A stretch of DNA of 64,000 bases from Halobellus captivus (GTDB lineage Archaea > Halobacteriota > Halobacteria > Halobacteriales > Haloferacaceae), in contig NZ_RDQE01000002.1 of NCBI RefSeq assembly GCF_003697845.1, positions 124,001 to 188,000 on the forward strand, in the 5' to 3' direction. Shown one piece after another: positions 55,522 to 63,164 of this stretch. Position numbers and translations under genes: made by a program. Positions within the stretch are counted from its first letter, which is position 1, and every line of letters starts with the position of its first letter. The notes beneath the pieces were generated by a model. The model was not told where the DNA came from. It ran no database searches and was given only the letters and a program-made list of their open reading frames with translations.

Positions 55522-56222
55522 GCCTGCTCGAGGTCCGCGATCTGGACGCCGGCTACGGCGACCTCCAGATCCTCACCGACGTCGATCTCGACGTCGACGA
55601 CGAGGAGTACGTCACGATCGTCGGCCCGAACGGGGCCGGCAAGTCGACCGTGATGAAGTCGGTCTTCGGGCTGACGACCCACATGGGCGGGACGGTGACG
55701 TTCGACGGCGAGGACATCAGCGGGACGAAACCGGAGGACGTCATCCACAAGGGACTCGGATACGTCCCGCAGAACGAGAACGTCTTCGCGGAGCTCAGCG
55801 TCGAGGAGAACCTCGAGATGGGCGCGTACATCCTCGATGAAGTCCCACAGGACGCGCTCGGAACGGTGTACGACCGGTTCCCGATCCTCGAAGAGCGGAA
55901 GGAGCAACGCGCGGGGACCATGAGCGGCGGCCAGCGGCAGATGCTCGCGATGGGGCGCGCGCTGATGCTCGATCCGGAACTCCTGTTGCTCGACGAGCCC
56001 AGCGCGGGACTCGCGCCCGACCTCGTCGACGAGATGTTCGACAAGATAGACGAGATCAACGGGACGGGCACGGCGATCCTGATGGTCGAACAGAACGCCA
56101 AGGAGGCGCTCAGACGCTGTGACCGCGGCTACGTGCTCTCGAACGGTCAGAATCGGTACGAGGACGAGGGAACCGTGCTGTTGAACGACGAGGAGGTTCG
56201 CCGGGAGTTCCTCGGGGGCTAA
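55518..56222 (+). CDS. livF: ABC transporter ATPase LivF
   Basis: A 234-residue ATPase of normal length: LLEVRDLDAGYGDLQILTDV, Walker A GPNGAGKSTV, the LivF-type GLGYVPQNENVFAELSVEEN, signature MSGGQRQMLAMGRALM, Walker B LLLLDEPSAGLAP and EQNAKEALRRCDRGYVL. It pairs with LivG to power transport. It ends the operon; oligo-T tracts follow the stop by 10 bases and again 26 bases later. Confidence 0.95.
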   Translation: MSLLEVRDLDAGYGDLQILTDVDLDVDDEEYVTIVGPNGAGKSTVMKSVFGLTTHMGGTVTFDGEDISGTKPEDVIHKGLGYVPQNENVFAELSVEENLEMGAYILDEVPQDALGTVYDRFPILEERKEQRAGTMSGGQRQMLAMGRALMLDPELLLLDEPSAGLAPDLVDEMFDKIDEINGTGTAILMVEQNAKEALRRCDRGYVLSNGQNRYEDEGTVLLNDEEVRREFLGG

Positions 56223-56225
56223 GCC

Positions 56226-56273
56226 TCCACCTTTTTCTCGTCGGGTTTACTTCCACCTTTTTCTCGTCGGGTT
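56226..56273 (+). terminator. Tandem 26-bp-spaced repeats with T5 tracts after livF
   Basis: A 22-bp sequence containing CCACCTTTTTCTCGTCGGG occurs at 56226-56247 and again at 56252-56273. Each copy contains TTTTT (56232-56236 and 56258-56262). Archaeal termination commonly uses oligo-T tracts, so the two copies are probably tandem terminators for livHMGF. The repeat itself is seen directly; its function is inferred. Confidence 0.5.
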
Positions 56274-56788
56274 CCCTCGCTCACTGCGTTCGCTTCGGGA
56301 ACCGCTCCTCGAAAAACCTGGAGGGAAAAAGCCGACTCCGCCGTCTCCGACGGCTCCGTCGGTGAACCGCTCGCTCGCGCTCGCGGATGCTCACTACAGC
56401 CAAAGCAACGAGCGATCGCCCGAGCGGTGGCGTGCCGGTGAGCGTCCGGCGGGCGCGAACCGCCCGCGAGGGACGTCGCGAACGAAGTGAGCGACGAGGC
56501 TGGGGAGGCGTGAGGTGCGGAGATGTACGGTGCGGGGTGGGGCTTTGCCGGTGTTCACCCCGCCAGCAACGATCCCGGTCTCATCACTCCGACCACCATT
56601 GAAAACCCGTCTTATATGCACACACGCTCGCACGGCCGTATCACCGCCACGATACTGAACACGACGCCACCTCAGACGAGCCCGTCGTCGGTCCACGTTG
56701 ATCCGTCGAGCGGTCGCTCACCCCGTTCGTCGAAGCCGTCGAAAAGATCGGAACTCGAGACCGGAGCGGTCCCCGTCGCTCCCGCCGG
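56274..56788. repeat. Non-coding region between convergent liv genes, with repeat-like sequence
   Basis: No gene is supported here. The left part contains stretches that look like haloarchaeal dispersed intergenic repeats: CCCTCGCTCACTGCGTTCGC, CGCTCGCTCGCGCTCGCGG and, at about 56470-56550, GAACGAAGTGAGCGACGAGG running into GCTGGGGAGGCGTGAGGTGC. I remember similar wording in other haloarchaeal genomes. An isolated TATA-like CTTATATG at 56611-56618 faces right without an obvious gene, so a small RNA is possible but unsupported. Confidence 0.4.
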
Positions 56789-58096
56789 TCAGTTCCCGCT
56801 GGAGAGCGCCTGCTCGATGACGTTGGAGTACGACGACTCGCCGATGTTGAAGCTGATCTGGTCGTACACCTCTCCGTCAAACTCGTCCTCGAACACGCCG
56901 GCGAACCGCTCGGAGAGCTGCTGTCCGTAGTCGTTGTTCACGTACAGCGTCGCGGCGGTCTCCGCCTCGAGCCGCTCGGAGGCGACCTGGGCCATCACCC
57001 GGCCCTGGAGCTGGTCGCTCGGGGCGGTCCGGAAGATGTAGTCGTCGTCCTCGAGGTTCGTCACCGACAGCGCGGTGCTGGACGGCGAACAACCGACGAC
57101 CTCGTTCGGGATCAGCGTCTCCTGACAGACAGGGACGTTCACCCCGGAGGAGGCGGTCCCGCACACCGCCGGGACGCCCGAACTGATCAGCGACTCCGCG
57201 CCGCTGACACCCTGGTCGGGCGAGGTGTTGGTGTCCTCGAACTGGGCGTTGACCGTCAGGTCGAGATCGGAGTCGTTCACCTGCTGGGCCGGCAGCTCGG
57301 CGGCGCGGATCATCGGCTGACCCGTCGACGCCAGGTCGCCGGTTTCGGGCAACAGGATCCCGACGCTCACCTCGCGGCCGAACCCGCCGGGAGACTCGTC
57401 GGCGGAGTTGCCGGCACCGTCGGGGTTCTCGCCCTCGAAGTTCTGCGTCTCGTCCACTGCGACCGAGTCGGCGTCCTGGCCCTGGAACTCCCAGATGGAG
57501 TAGGCCGCGGACGCGGGGTCGCCGTTCTGGTCGAAGTTGACGGCGCTCGACGCGCCCTGGTAGTTGATGTTCTCGCCGTTCGCGGCCGCCTCGACCGCGT
57601 CGAGGAACCCCTCCGGCCCGTACTCGGTCCCGTCGGGGTTCGCGATGCGTCGGAGCTGGTCGCGGATGGCAGTTCCGTCGTTCTCACCCGCGGCGACGTT
57701 CGCGAGGATGAGCGCCGCCGCCGAGTCGTACGACTGCGAGGTGAACACGCCGGGCGACTCGTCGTACGCGTCCTGGAACAGCCCTTCGAACGCCTCCTGG
57801 TTCGGCCCGCCCGCGGCCGGCGCGGTGCCGGTGACGTTGGCCATGTCGTTGCCGACCTGGCCCGGAAGCGCGGGATCCTGAAGCCCGTCCGGGATGAGGA
57901 TCTCCTCCTCCCCGTCGGACGCGCTGTAGTAGTCACGGAAGAGCTGGATGCCGCTCTCCGGGTAGCCGATGACCGTGAGGAGGTCCGGGGCGCCGCTTCC
58001 GCCGCCTCCACCGTTCCCCGAACAGCCGGCGACGCCGACCGCCCCGGCGACACCGATCCCCTTCAGTACGTCACGCCGTCTCTTGTGGTATGACAT
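56789..58096 (-). CDS. livK: Liv-type substrate-binding lipoprotein, circularly permuted
   Basis: A 435-residue binding protein. A Tat/lipobox signal is present: KRRRDVLKGIG, then VGVAGC with C25 lipidated, followed by a Gly/Ser tether. The order of the binding domain is reversed relative to the family. Residues 36-222 are what is normally the C-terminal half (PDLLTVIGYPESGIQLFRD, then SQSYDSAAALILANVAAG, then VNFDQNGDPASAAYSIWEFQ). A new linker (about 223-240) follows, and residues 241-435 are the normal N-terminal half (VSVGILLPETGDLASTGQPM, FRTAPSDQLQGRVMAQVASE, LYVNNDYGQQLSERFAGVFE), ending QALSSGN. It converges with livF and has its own promoter. Confidence 0.88.
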   Translation of the reverse strand: MSYHKRRRDVLKGIGVAGAVGVAGCSGNGGGGGSGAPDLLTVIGYPESGIQLFRDYYSASDGEEEILIPDGLQDPALPGQVGNDMANVTGTAPAAGGPNQEAFEGLFQDAYDESPGVFTSQSYDSAAALILANVAAGENDGTAIRDQLRRIANPDGTEYGPEGFLDAVEAAANGENINYQGASSAVNFDQNGDPASAAYSIWEFQGQDADSVAVDETQNFEGENPDGAGNSADESPGGFGREVSVGILLPETGDLASTGQPMIRAAELPAQQVNDSDLDLTVNAQFEDTNTSPDQGVSGAESLISSGVPAVCGTASSGVNVPVCQETLIPNEVVGCSPSSTALSVTNLEDDDYIFRTAPSDQLQGRVMAQVASERLEAETAATLYVNNDYGQQLSERFAGVFEDEFDGEVYDQISFNIGESSYSNVIEQALSSGN

Positions 58097-58121
58097 ATCC
58101 CCCCATATAGGGTCCTCTTTG

Positions 58122-58157
58122 ATAAGTATATCCCTGTCAATATCCTCAGAGATATTG
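58122..58157 (-). promoter_or_regulatory. livK promoter with an adjacent inverted repeat
   Basis: Read leftward, TATACTTAT (58122-58130) is a TATA-like box 26-34 bp before the ATG at 58096, so the transcript is probably nearly leaderless. Just behind it, CAATATC (58138-58144) and GATATTG (58151-58157) form a 7-bp inverted repeat with a 6-bp spacer. That spacing fits a dimeric regulator contacting the edge of the basal promoter. Binding is inferred. Confidence 0.5.
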
Positions 58158-58290
58158 TCAACTACGTGTGTTTACTGCACACCACCGCCTTCGACTCTCT
58201 CGAATTTCGATCCAACGATAATGATCGGCCGTTGACGTGATCTCCCCCACGAGAACGCCCGCGTAGGGCCGCCGATGGAGAGGCGTTCCC

Positions 58291-58920
58291 TCATCTGTCG
58301 TCCGGACGCTCCGGGTACGACTGACGCGAACCGTGGGACCGGCGTGCGAGGAGTCGCGCGGTCGCCCGCCGGCGGTCGTCGGGGCGTTCCTCGGCCCCCT
58401 CGTCGTAGTGGAGGACGGTCAGCCCGAGGCCCGCCCGCAGCAGTTCGTTCGCTCCGAACCGGTATCGGTCGGTGCTCGGTCCGGAGGGCGTCGGTTCGGC
58501 CGACCGGAGGTGTCCCTCGACGAAGAGGTAGCCACCCTCGACGAGCGATTCGTGGAGCTCCGTGAACCGATCGAGCGTGTGATAGAAACTCACCGTGACC
58601 AGGTCGTAGCGTTCCGTCGGGAACTCGTGCTCCCTGGCGTCGGCGTGAACCGTCTCGATCCGGTCCTCGACCCCGCGCTCCGCCGCCCGCTCTCGAACGA
58701 TCCGAAGCCCCTCCGACGAGGCGTCGAGCGCGTCGACCTCGTAGCCGGCCGCCGCGAGGAACAGCGCGTTCCGCCCGGTTCCGGTCGCCAGATCGAGCGC
58801 CCGACCGTCCGGGATCGACGGCTCGTACGAACGCAGCACCGGCGACGGCTCGGGGTCCCGCGGATACTCGCCCGAGGCGAAGCGCTCGTCCCAGTCGCCC
58901 GTCCCGTCGTGGTCGTCCAT
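58291..58920 (-). CDS. Class I SAM-dependent methyltransferase
   Basis: A 209-residue methyltransferase. The SAM-binding motif I is ALDLATGTGRNALFLAAAGY (about 41-60), motif II is in VDALDASSEGLRIVRERA, then ETVHADAREHEFP, and YDLVTVSFYHTLDRF carries motif IV. The pattern is TehB/UbiE-like; the target is unknown. ATG 58920 (MDDHDGTGDWDERFASGEYP) gives a normal start; further open frame upstream belongs to the opposite gene. Divergent from the CinA C-terminal-domain gene, with 147 bp between starts. Confidence 0.88.
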   Translation of the reverse strand: MDDHDGTGDWDERFASGEYPRDPEPSPVLRSYEPSIPDGRALDLATGTGRNALFLAAAGYEVDALDASSEGLRIVRERAAERGVEDRIETVHADAREHEFPTERYDLVTVSFYHTLDRFTELHESLVEGGYLFVEGHLRSAEPTPSGPSTDRYRFGANELLRAGLGLTVLHYDEGAEERPDDRRRATARLLARRSHGSRQSYPERPDDR

Positions 58921-59067
58921 GGGGTCGGGTTGCCGACCCCGGCGGATAACCTCCTCGACGGTTCCCGTCTCGCCTCCGTGGTTCCGGTCCGCCTCGATGG
59001 TTCCCGTCCCGAACCGAGGCGGGCATCCCCCGGACGTTTCAAGCCCGGCGCGGACGGACCGAACCGT

Positions 59068-59688
59068 ATGACTCACGACCCCGACGTGAACGCCGACCGC
59101 GACCGCTCCGGCGAGGCTGACCGCCCCGGCGAGGCTGACCGCCCCGGCGAGGGTGACCTCCACGGCGACGACGTTCGTTCGCTCGAGGGCCGGCCCGAGG
59201 CGGTGCTCGGCGAGCTGTTGACGGACCGCGACGAGACGCTCGCGACCGCGGAGTCGCTGACGGGCGGGCTCGTCGGGTCGACGGTGACGGACGTCCCGGG
59301 GTCGAGCGCGTACTTCGACCGCGGCTACGTGACCTACGCGTACGACGCCAAACGCGAGGAACTCGGCGTCGCCCGCGAGACGCTCGACGAACACGGCGCG
59401 GTCAGCGGTCCCGTCGCCCGTGAGATGGCCGCCGGTGCCCGCGATCACGCCGACACGACGTGGGCCGTCTCGACCACCGGGATCGCGGGTCCGGGCGGCG
59501 GAACGGCGGAGAAGCCCGTCGGTCTGGTGTACGTCGGGGTGGCCTACGCCGCGCCGTGGGGGACGGAGGAATCGTTCACGCGGAGCGTCCGGGCGGAGTT
59601 CTCCAGCGACCGCGACGCGGTGAAGCGGGCGAGCGTCGACCGCGCGCTCGCGGAACTCGTCCGGGCGATCCGAGAGCTGGAGGGGTGA
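59068..59688 (+). CDS. CinA C-terminal domain protein (PncC-type nicotinamide mononucleotide deamidase)
   Basis: A 206-residue protein. After about 35 residues of acidic repeats the domain begins: AVLGELLTDRDETLATAESL, TGGLVGSTVTDVPGSSAYFD, GYVTYAYDAKREELGV, and STTGIAGPGGGTAEKPVGLV, the PncC/CinA C-terminal signature. Bacterial relatives deamidate NMN to NaMN. The N-terminal extension holds an 18-bp DNA repeat (59110-59158). The matching N-terminal (molybdopterin-binding-like) half of CinA is a separate gene at 61676-62452, so CinA is split here. Confidence 0.9.
   Translation: MTHDPDVNADRDRSGEADRPGEADRPGEGDLHGDDVRSLEGRPEAVLGELLTDRDETLATAESLTGGLVGSTVTDVPGSSAYFDRGYVTYAYDAKREELGVARETLDEHGAVSGPVAREMAAGARDHADTTWAVSTTGIAGPGGGTAEKPVGLVYVGVAYAAPWGTEESFTRSVRAEFSSDRDAVKRASVDRALAELVRAIRELEG
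59110..59158. repeat. 18-bp in-frame tandem repeat in the CinA C-domain gene
   Basis: GGCGAGGCTGACCGCCCC occurs at 59110-59127 and 59128-59145, and a partial third copy follows to 59158. Translated, it gives repeated GEADRP units. The number of units probably varies between strains. Confidence 0.75.
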
Positions 59689-59719
59689 AGTGCTGGAGGA
59701 GCGAAGTCCCGGGCGGCCC

Positions 59720-60610
59720 CTACGCGACGACGACTCCGACGTCCGTCTCCGCGACGTCGACGAGGTTCCCGACCTCGACCGCGTCGCCGACCGCGACGAC
59801 CGCCCCCCATGACTCCTCCGGGACGACCGTGTTCACCATGAGCCGGAAGTCGTGGTCGAACCGGTCGCTCTCGGTCCACGCCGGCAGCGTCTCCCTGCGC
59901 TTCCGGAGGAACGTCTCCCGGAAGCCGTCGATCTCGGTCGCGGTGTCGGGGTGTCGCGACGGGACGACGCATCGCTGACAGGGGTTGACTCCGACGAGGT
60001 CGGCCTCGCCGACCGAGAACCGAACGCCCGTTCCGTGGTCGCCGAACAGTCGGTCCTCGAGGAAGGCCGGGCAGTCGCCGAGCACGACGTTCGGCCTGAA
60101 CCGGCGGCTTGCCTCCGTCGCGTCCGCGATCCCGTCGAACCACGAGGCGACCGCCTCGAGCGTCCCTGCCGATATCACGGTCGGGCCGGGAGCGGCCCGG
60201 TCGTCGGGAAACCCGCCGGCGGGCTCGCGGACGAGGTCGACCTCGTAGCCGAGGTACTCGCCGACCCACCTCGCCAGCGCGTCGCCGTCGTCGGGAAGCG
60301 CGAACGCCCGCTGGCCGGCCGGCGCGTCGCCACTCTCCGGTCGCTCCAGCGTCACCGCCGTCGGCGTCGCGTCCGCCGGACCGGCGAGCTCGTAGCTCGC
60401 CCGTAGCCGATGGATCGCCGGTTCGCTCTTCCCGTTGACGTAGCCGCCGCCCCCGCCGACCGACGCGGCCTCCGGATCGACGCCGGCCTCCACGAACGCG
60501 TACGAGCGGTCGCCCCGGAGCGCGCCGCGCGGACCGAGCTCGGCCCGGTCGACGCGGACCCCGTCCAGCGACTTCAGCGGATACGCGACGAGTTCGTCGA
60601 GACGTGTCAT
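59720..60610 (-). CDS. MOSC domain protein (mARC-like)
   Basis: A 296-residue protein. The N-terminal MOSC beta-barrel domain starts TRLDELVAYPLKSLDGVRVD, with GALRGDRSYAFVE. The C-terminal MOSC part has RRFRPNVVLGDCPAFLEDRL and LVGVNPCQRCVVPSRHPDT. The Cys in NPCQRC is where mARC and YcbX proteins bind molybdenum cofactor. Reduction of N-hydroxylated compounds is the family guess. An acidic/Gly insert (VGGGGGYVNGKSE) interrupts the N-terminal domain. It converges with the CinA C-domain gene (31 bp). Confidence 0.88.
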   Translation of the reverse strand: MTRLDELVAYPLKSLDGVRVDRAELGPRGALRGDRSYAFVEAGVDPEAASVGGGGGYVNGKSEPAIHRLRASYELAGPADATPTAVTLERPESGDAPAGQRAFALPDDGDALARWVGEYLGYEVDLVREPAGGFPDDRAAPGPTVISAGTLEAVASWFDGIADATEASRRFRPNVVLGDCPAFLEDRLFGDHGTGVRFSVGEADLVGVNPCQRCVVPSRHPDTATEIDGFRETFLRKRRETLPAWTESDRFDHDFRLMVNTVVPEESWGAVVAVGDAVEVGNLVDVAETDVGVVVA

Positions 60611-60673
60611 ACGCGTCGTTCGCGGGACGAGGGCAAAAGGATGGTGAGGCGGGACGGGATCGTCGTCGGGGGG

Positions 60674-61495
60674 TTACTCCCCGTCCGCGTCGCCGTCGGT
60701 GCTGTCGGCGTCGTCCGCGTCGCCGTCAGCGGCGTCGTCTTCCGCCGCGTCGTCGGCGGTCTCCTCGTCGTCCGCGGACAGTCCCACGGCCTCGAACGCC
60801 TCGCGCACCTCGCCTTCGGGGACGGTGCGGTACCCGTCCGCCGCCGTCACCGTCGCGACCGCGAGGTCGCCCGGGACGAACTCCTCCTCGTGGGTCGCGA
60901 GCGCGCGAACGCCGAGTTCGATCCCCTCGACGAGCGAGAGTCCCTCCTCCCACTCCTCCTCGAGGACGCTCTGGATCTCCTGTCTCCCGCCGCCGATGAC
61001 GGTCGCCTTCCACTCGTTGGGGGTTCCCGAGGGGTCGGCCGCGAACAGGCGCGGCTCGCCGTCGTCGATGCCGCCGATGAGCAGCGCCGCGCCGTACGGC
61101 CGCGTGCCGCCGCGCTGGGTGTTCTCCTGGATGTGGTCGGTGAGGAACTTGGTCAGCGTTTCGACGCCGACGGGCTCGCCGTACCGGAGGTGGTTGCCCT
61201 GTGCCTGCCGGCGCGCGAGGTCGATGAGCTGTCGCGCGTCCGCGACGTGTCCGGCGCTCGCGGTGCCGAGGTGCTCGTCGAGCTTGTGGAGCTTCTCGAT
61301 GCTCTCGGCCTCCATCAGCGTCGAGCTCGCCCGCGACATCGCGACGAAGACGACGCCGTCGGCCGTCCGGACGCCGACGCTCGGCGCGCCGCGCGAGACC
61401 GCCTCGCGGGCGTACTCGACCTGGTAGATGCGCCCGTCCGGCGAGAACAGCGACGTCCCGCGGTCGTACGCCTGCTGGTCGTTGCCGCCCATCAT
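60674..61495 (-). CDS. Proteasome alpha subunit (alpha-2/PsmC-like)
   Basis: A 273-residue 20S proteasome alpha subunit. It has the N-terminal gate and H0 helix signature YDRGTSLFSPDGRIYQVEYA followed by REAVSRGAP, and GHVADARQLIDLARRQAQGN. Alpha subunits form the outer rings and control entry. The TSLFSPDGRIYQ wording and later segments look more like the second haloarchaeal alpha protein (alpha-2) than alpha-1, but I cannot settle this. The C-terminal 35 residues are an Asp/Ala/Glu tail (DAAEDDAADGDADDADS), a haloarchaeal trait. It starts ATGATG, 2 codons apart. Confidence 0.93.
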   Translation of the reverse strand: MMGGNDQQAYDRGTSLFSPDGRIYQVEYAREAVSRGAPSVGVRTADGVVFVAMSRASSTLMEAESIEKLHKLDEHLGTASAGHVADARQLIDLARRQAQGNHLRYGEPVGVETLTKFLTDHIQENTQRGGTRPYGAALLIGGIDDGEPRLFAADPSGTPNEWKATVIGGGRQEIQSVLEEEWEEGLSLVEGIELGVRALATHEEEFVPGDLAVATVTAADGYRTVPEGEVREAFEAVGLSADDEETADDAAEDDAADGDADDADSTDGDADGE

Positions 61496-61675
61496 CGCTT
61501 CTCACCCGCTCGCGCGGTGACGTGCTCGCTCATTACCCTTTATTACGCCGGACGGTTGAAAAACCCTCCTTAACCGGTACGCGATCGGTTCCGATCCGCG
61601 TCTGCCGCGCTGCCACCCGATCCGCCCGAACCGCTCTCGATGCCGCACGAGTCGTCCGGTTCGTGCGCGTCCTCG

Positions 61676-62452
61676 TCAGTCGTCCGGTTCGTGCGCGTCC
61701 GCATCCCCGTCACCCCAATCGCGCGCGACGGGCGTCTCGCTCGCGTCGACGTTGGCGAGCAGCCAGTCGCCGCCCGCGGAAAGCGCCGACTCGTCCGTCC
61801 CGACGAGCTTCAACCGGTTGTGGCCCGCCTCGCGGTCGGGGTAACAGCCGACCGTGACGTCGAATCGCTCCATCGCCTCCTCGAGCGCGGGGACGATGTT
61901 CGCCTCGGGCTCGACCGTGTAGAGGAACCGCGACCGGCGCTCGCCCGCGAACTCGTCGGCCACGGACTCGAACATCGCCTTCAGCTCCTCCGGGATCCCC
62001 GGGAGGACGTAGACGTTCTCGACCACGCAGCCGGGCGCGAGCCCCGCGTCGTTCAACAGCGGCCGGCTCTCCCCCGGGATCGCGGCCTCCGCGTCGACGT
62101 CGACGTCCAGGTCGCGGTCCGGGATCCGCGTCGCGATCTCCGCCAGCCGCTCCTCGACGTCGGCGCGTGTCAGCTCCGAGACGGCGAGGTCGCGTCCGAA
62201 CGCGTCGGCGACCGCCTCCATCGTCACGTCGTCGGGCGTGCCGCCGATCCCGCCGGTGACGATCACTCGGTCGAAGGCGTCGCCGTAGGTCGCCACGCGA
62301 TCGGCGATCGTCTCGCGGTCGTCGGGCACGGAGAGGATCCGCTCGACCGCGACGCCGCGCTCCGCCAGCCGTCCCGCGAGCCAGTTCGCGTTCGTGTTCA
62401 CCGTGTCGCCGGAGAGCAGCTCGTCGCCGACCGTGATCAACGCGACTTCCAT
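61676..62452 (-). CDS. CinA N-terminal domain / molybdopterin-binding domain protein
   Basis: A 258-residue protein of the CinA N-terminal (MoaB/MogA-like) family. It starts MEVALITVGDELLSGDTVNT, with NANWLAGRLAERGVAVERIL, VIVTGGIGGTPDDVTMEAVA (the GGxGxTxDD motif) and VYVLPGIPEELKAMFESVA. Bacterial full-length CinA is an ADP-ribose pyrophosphatase/NMN deamidase; this domain carries the pyrophosphatase-like part. The ATG at 62452 is chosen because upstream residues (FSPARTRT) look non-coding. The C-terminal half is a separate gene at 59068. Confidence 0.9.
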   Translation of the reverse strand: MEVALITVGDELLSGDTVNTNANWLAGRLAERGVAVERILSVPDDRETIADRVATYGDAFDRVIVTGGIGGTPDDVTMEAVADAFGRDLAVSELTRADVEERLAEIATRIPDRDLDVDVDAEAAIPGESRPLLNDAGLAPGCVVENVYVLPGIPEELKAMFESVADEFAGERRSRFLYTVEPEANIVPALEEAMERFDVTVGCYPDREAGHNRLKLVGTDESALSAGGDWLLANVDASETPVARDWGDGDADAHEPDD

Positions 62453-62540
62453 CGTCCGCGTTCGGGCCGGCGAGAACATAGGCGTTGCCCGTTCCGACGC
62501 GCGGACGCCGCTCGTCTCGACGCTCCCGGTGGTCGGTTCG

Positions 62541-63164
62541 TCACGCCTCGGCCCGCTCGTAGGTGACGAACGCGAGGTCGCCCTCCGTCTCCCGGTCGAC
62601 TTCCTCGAACTCGTCGCGGTCCCACTCCGGGAAGTACGTGTCGCCGTCGGGGGATCCCGGGATCTCCGTCAGGACCATCCGGTTGGCGAGCGGGAGGAAC
62701 GCCTCGTAGACGGTCGCGCCGCCGATCACGTAGACCTCCTCGACGCCGAGGTCGACCGCGACCGTCCGCGCCCGCGCCGCCGCCTCCTCGACGCCGTTCG
62801 CGACGACGACGTTGCCGTCTCCGCGGCCGGCCGCCGGAAGGTCCGACGGTTCGCGGGTCGTCAACACGACGTTGGGCCGGTCCGGAAGGGGCCCCTCGAG
62901 CCGCTCGACGATGCTCTGGTAGGTGACTCGACCGAGGACCACGGGATGGCCCGTCGTCAGCCGCTTGAAATGCGCGAGGTCCGCCGGATAGTGCCACGGC
63001 ATTCCGTCGTCCGATCCGATGACGCCGTTCTCGGCGACGGCCGCGACGAGGACGAACGCCACGTCCTCGGGGTCGACGTCGCGCTCGCTCGCGTCGGCGG
63101 CGTCGGCAGCGTCGGCGGCACCGGCGGCGTCGGCATCTTCGACGGGGGGTCGGGTCCCCGTCAT
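62541..63164 (-). CDS. folA: Dihydrofolate reductase
   Basis: A 207-residue DHFR (haloarchaeal hdr type). About 35 N-terminal residues are an Ala/Asp repeat extension (ADAAGAADAADAADASE) encoded by a triplet-like repeat. The enzyme begins at VAFVLVAAVAENGVIGSDDG, followed by MPWHYPADLAHFKRLTTGHP (substrate and cofactor site), VVLGRVTYQSI and EVYVIGGATVYEAFLP (NADPH site). It regenerates tetrahydrofolate used by thymidylate synthase, whose stop overlaps the start of this gene (TGATG), so the two are translationally coupled. Confidence 0.95.
   Translation of the reverse strand: MTGTRPPVEDADAAGAADAADAADASERDVDPEDVAFVLVAAVAENGVIGSDDGMPWHYPADLAHFKRLTTGHPVVLGRVTYQSIVERLEGPLPDRPNVVLTTREPSDLPAAGRGDGNVVVANGVEEAAARARTVAVDLGVEEVYVIGGATVYEAFLPLANRMVLTEIPGSPDGDTYFPEWDRDEFEEVDRETEGDLAFVTYERAEA

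Noticed and set aside
56523-56930. Rightward ORF overlapping the end of livK
   Set aside because: Overlaps the conserved livK coding sequence and has no recognisable protein features.
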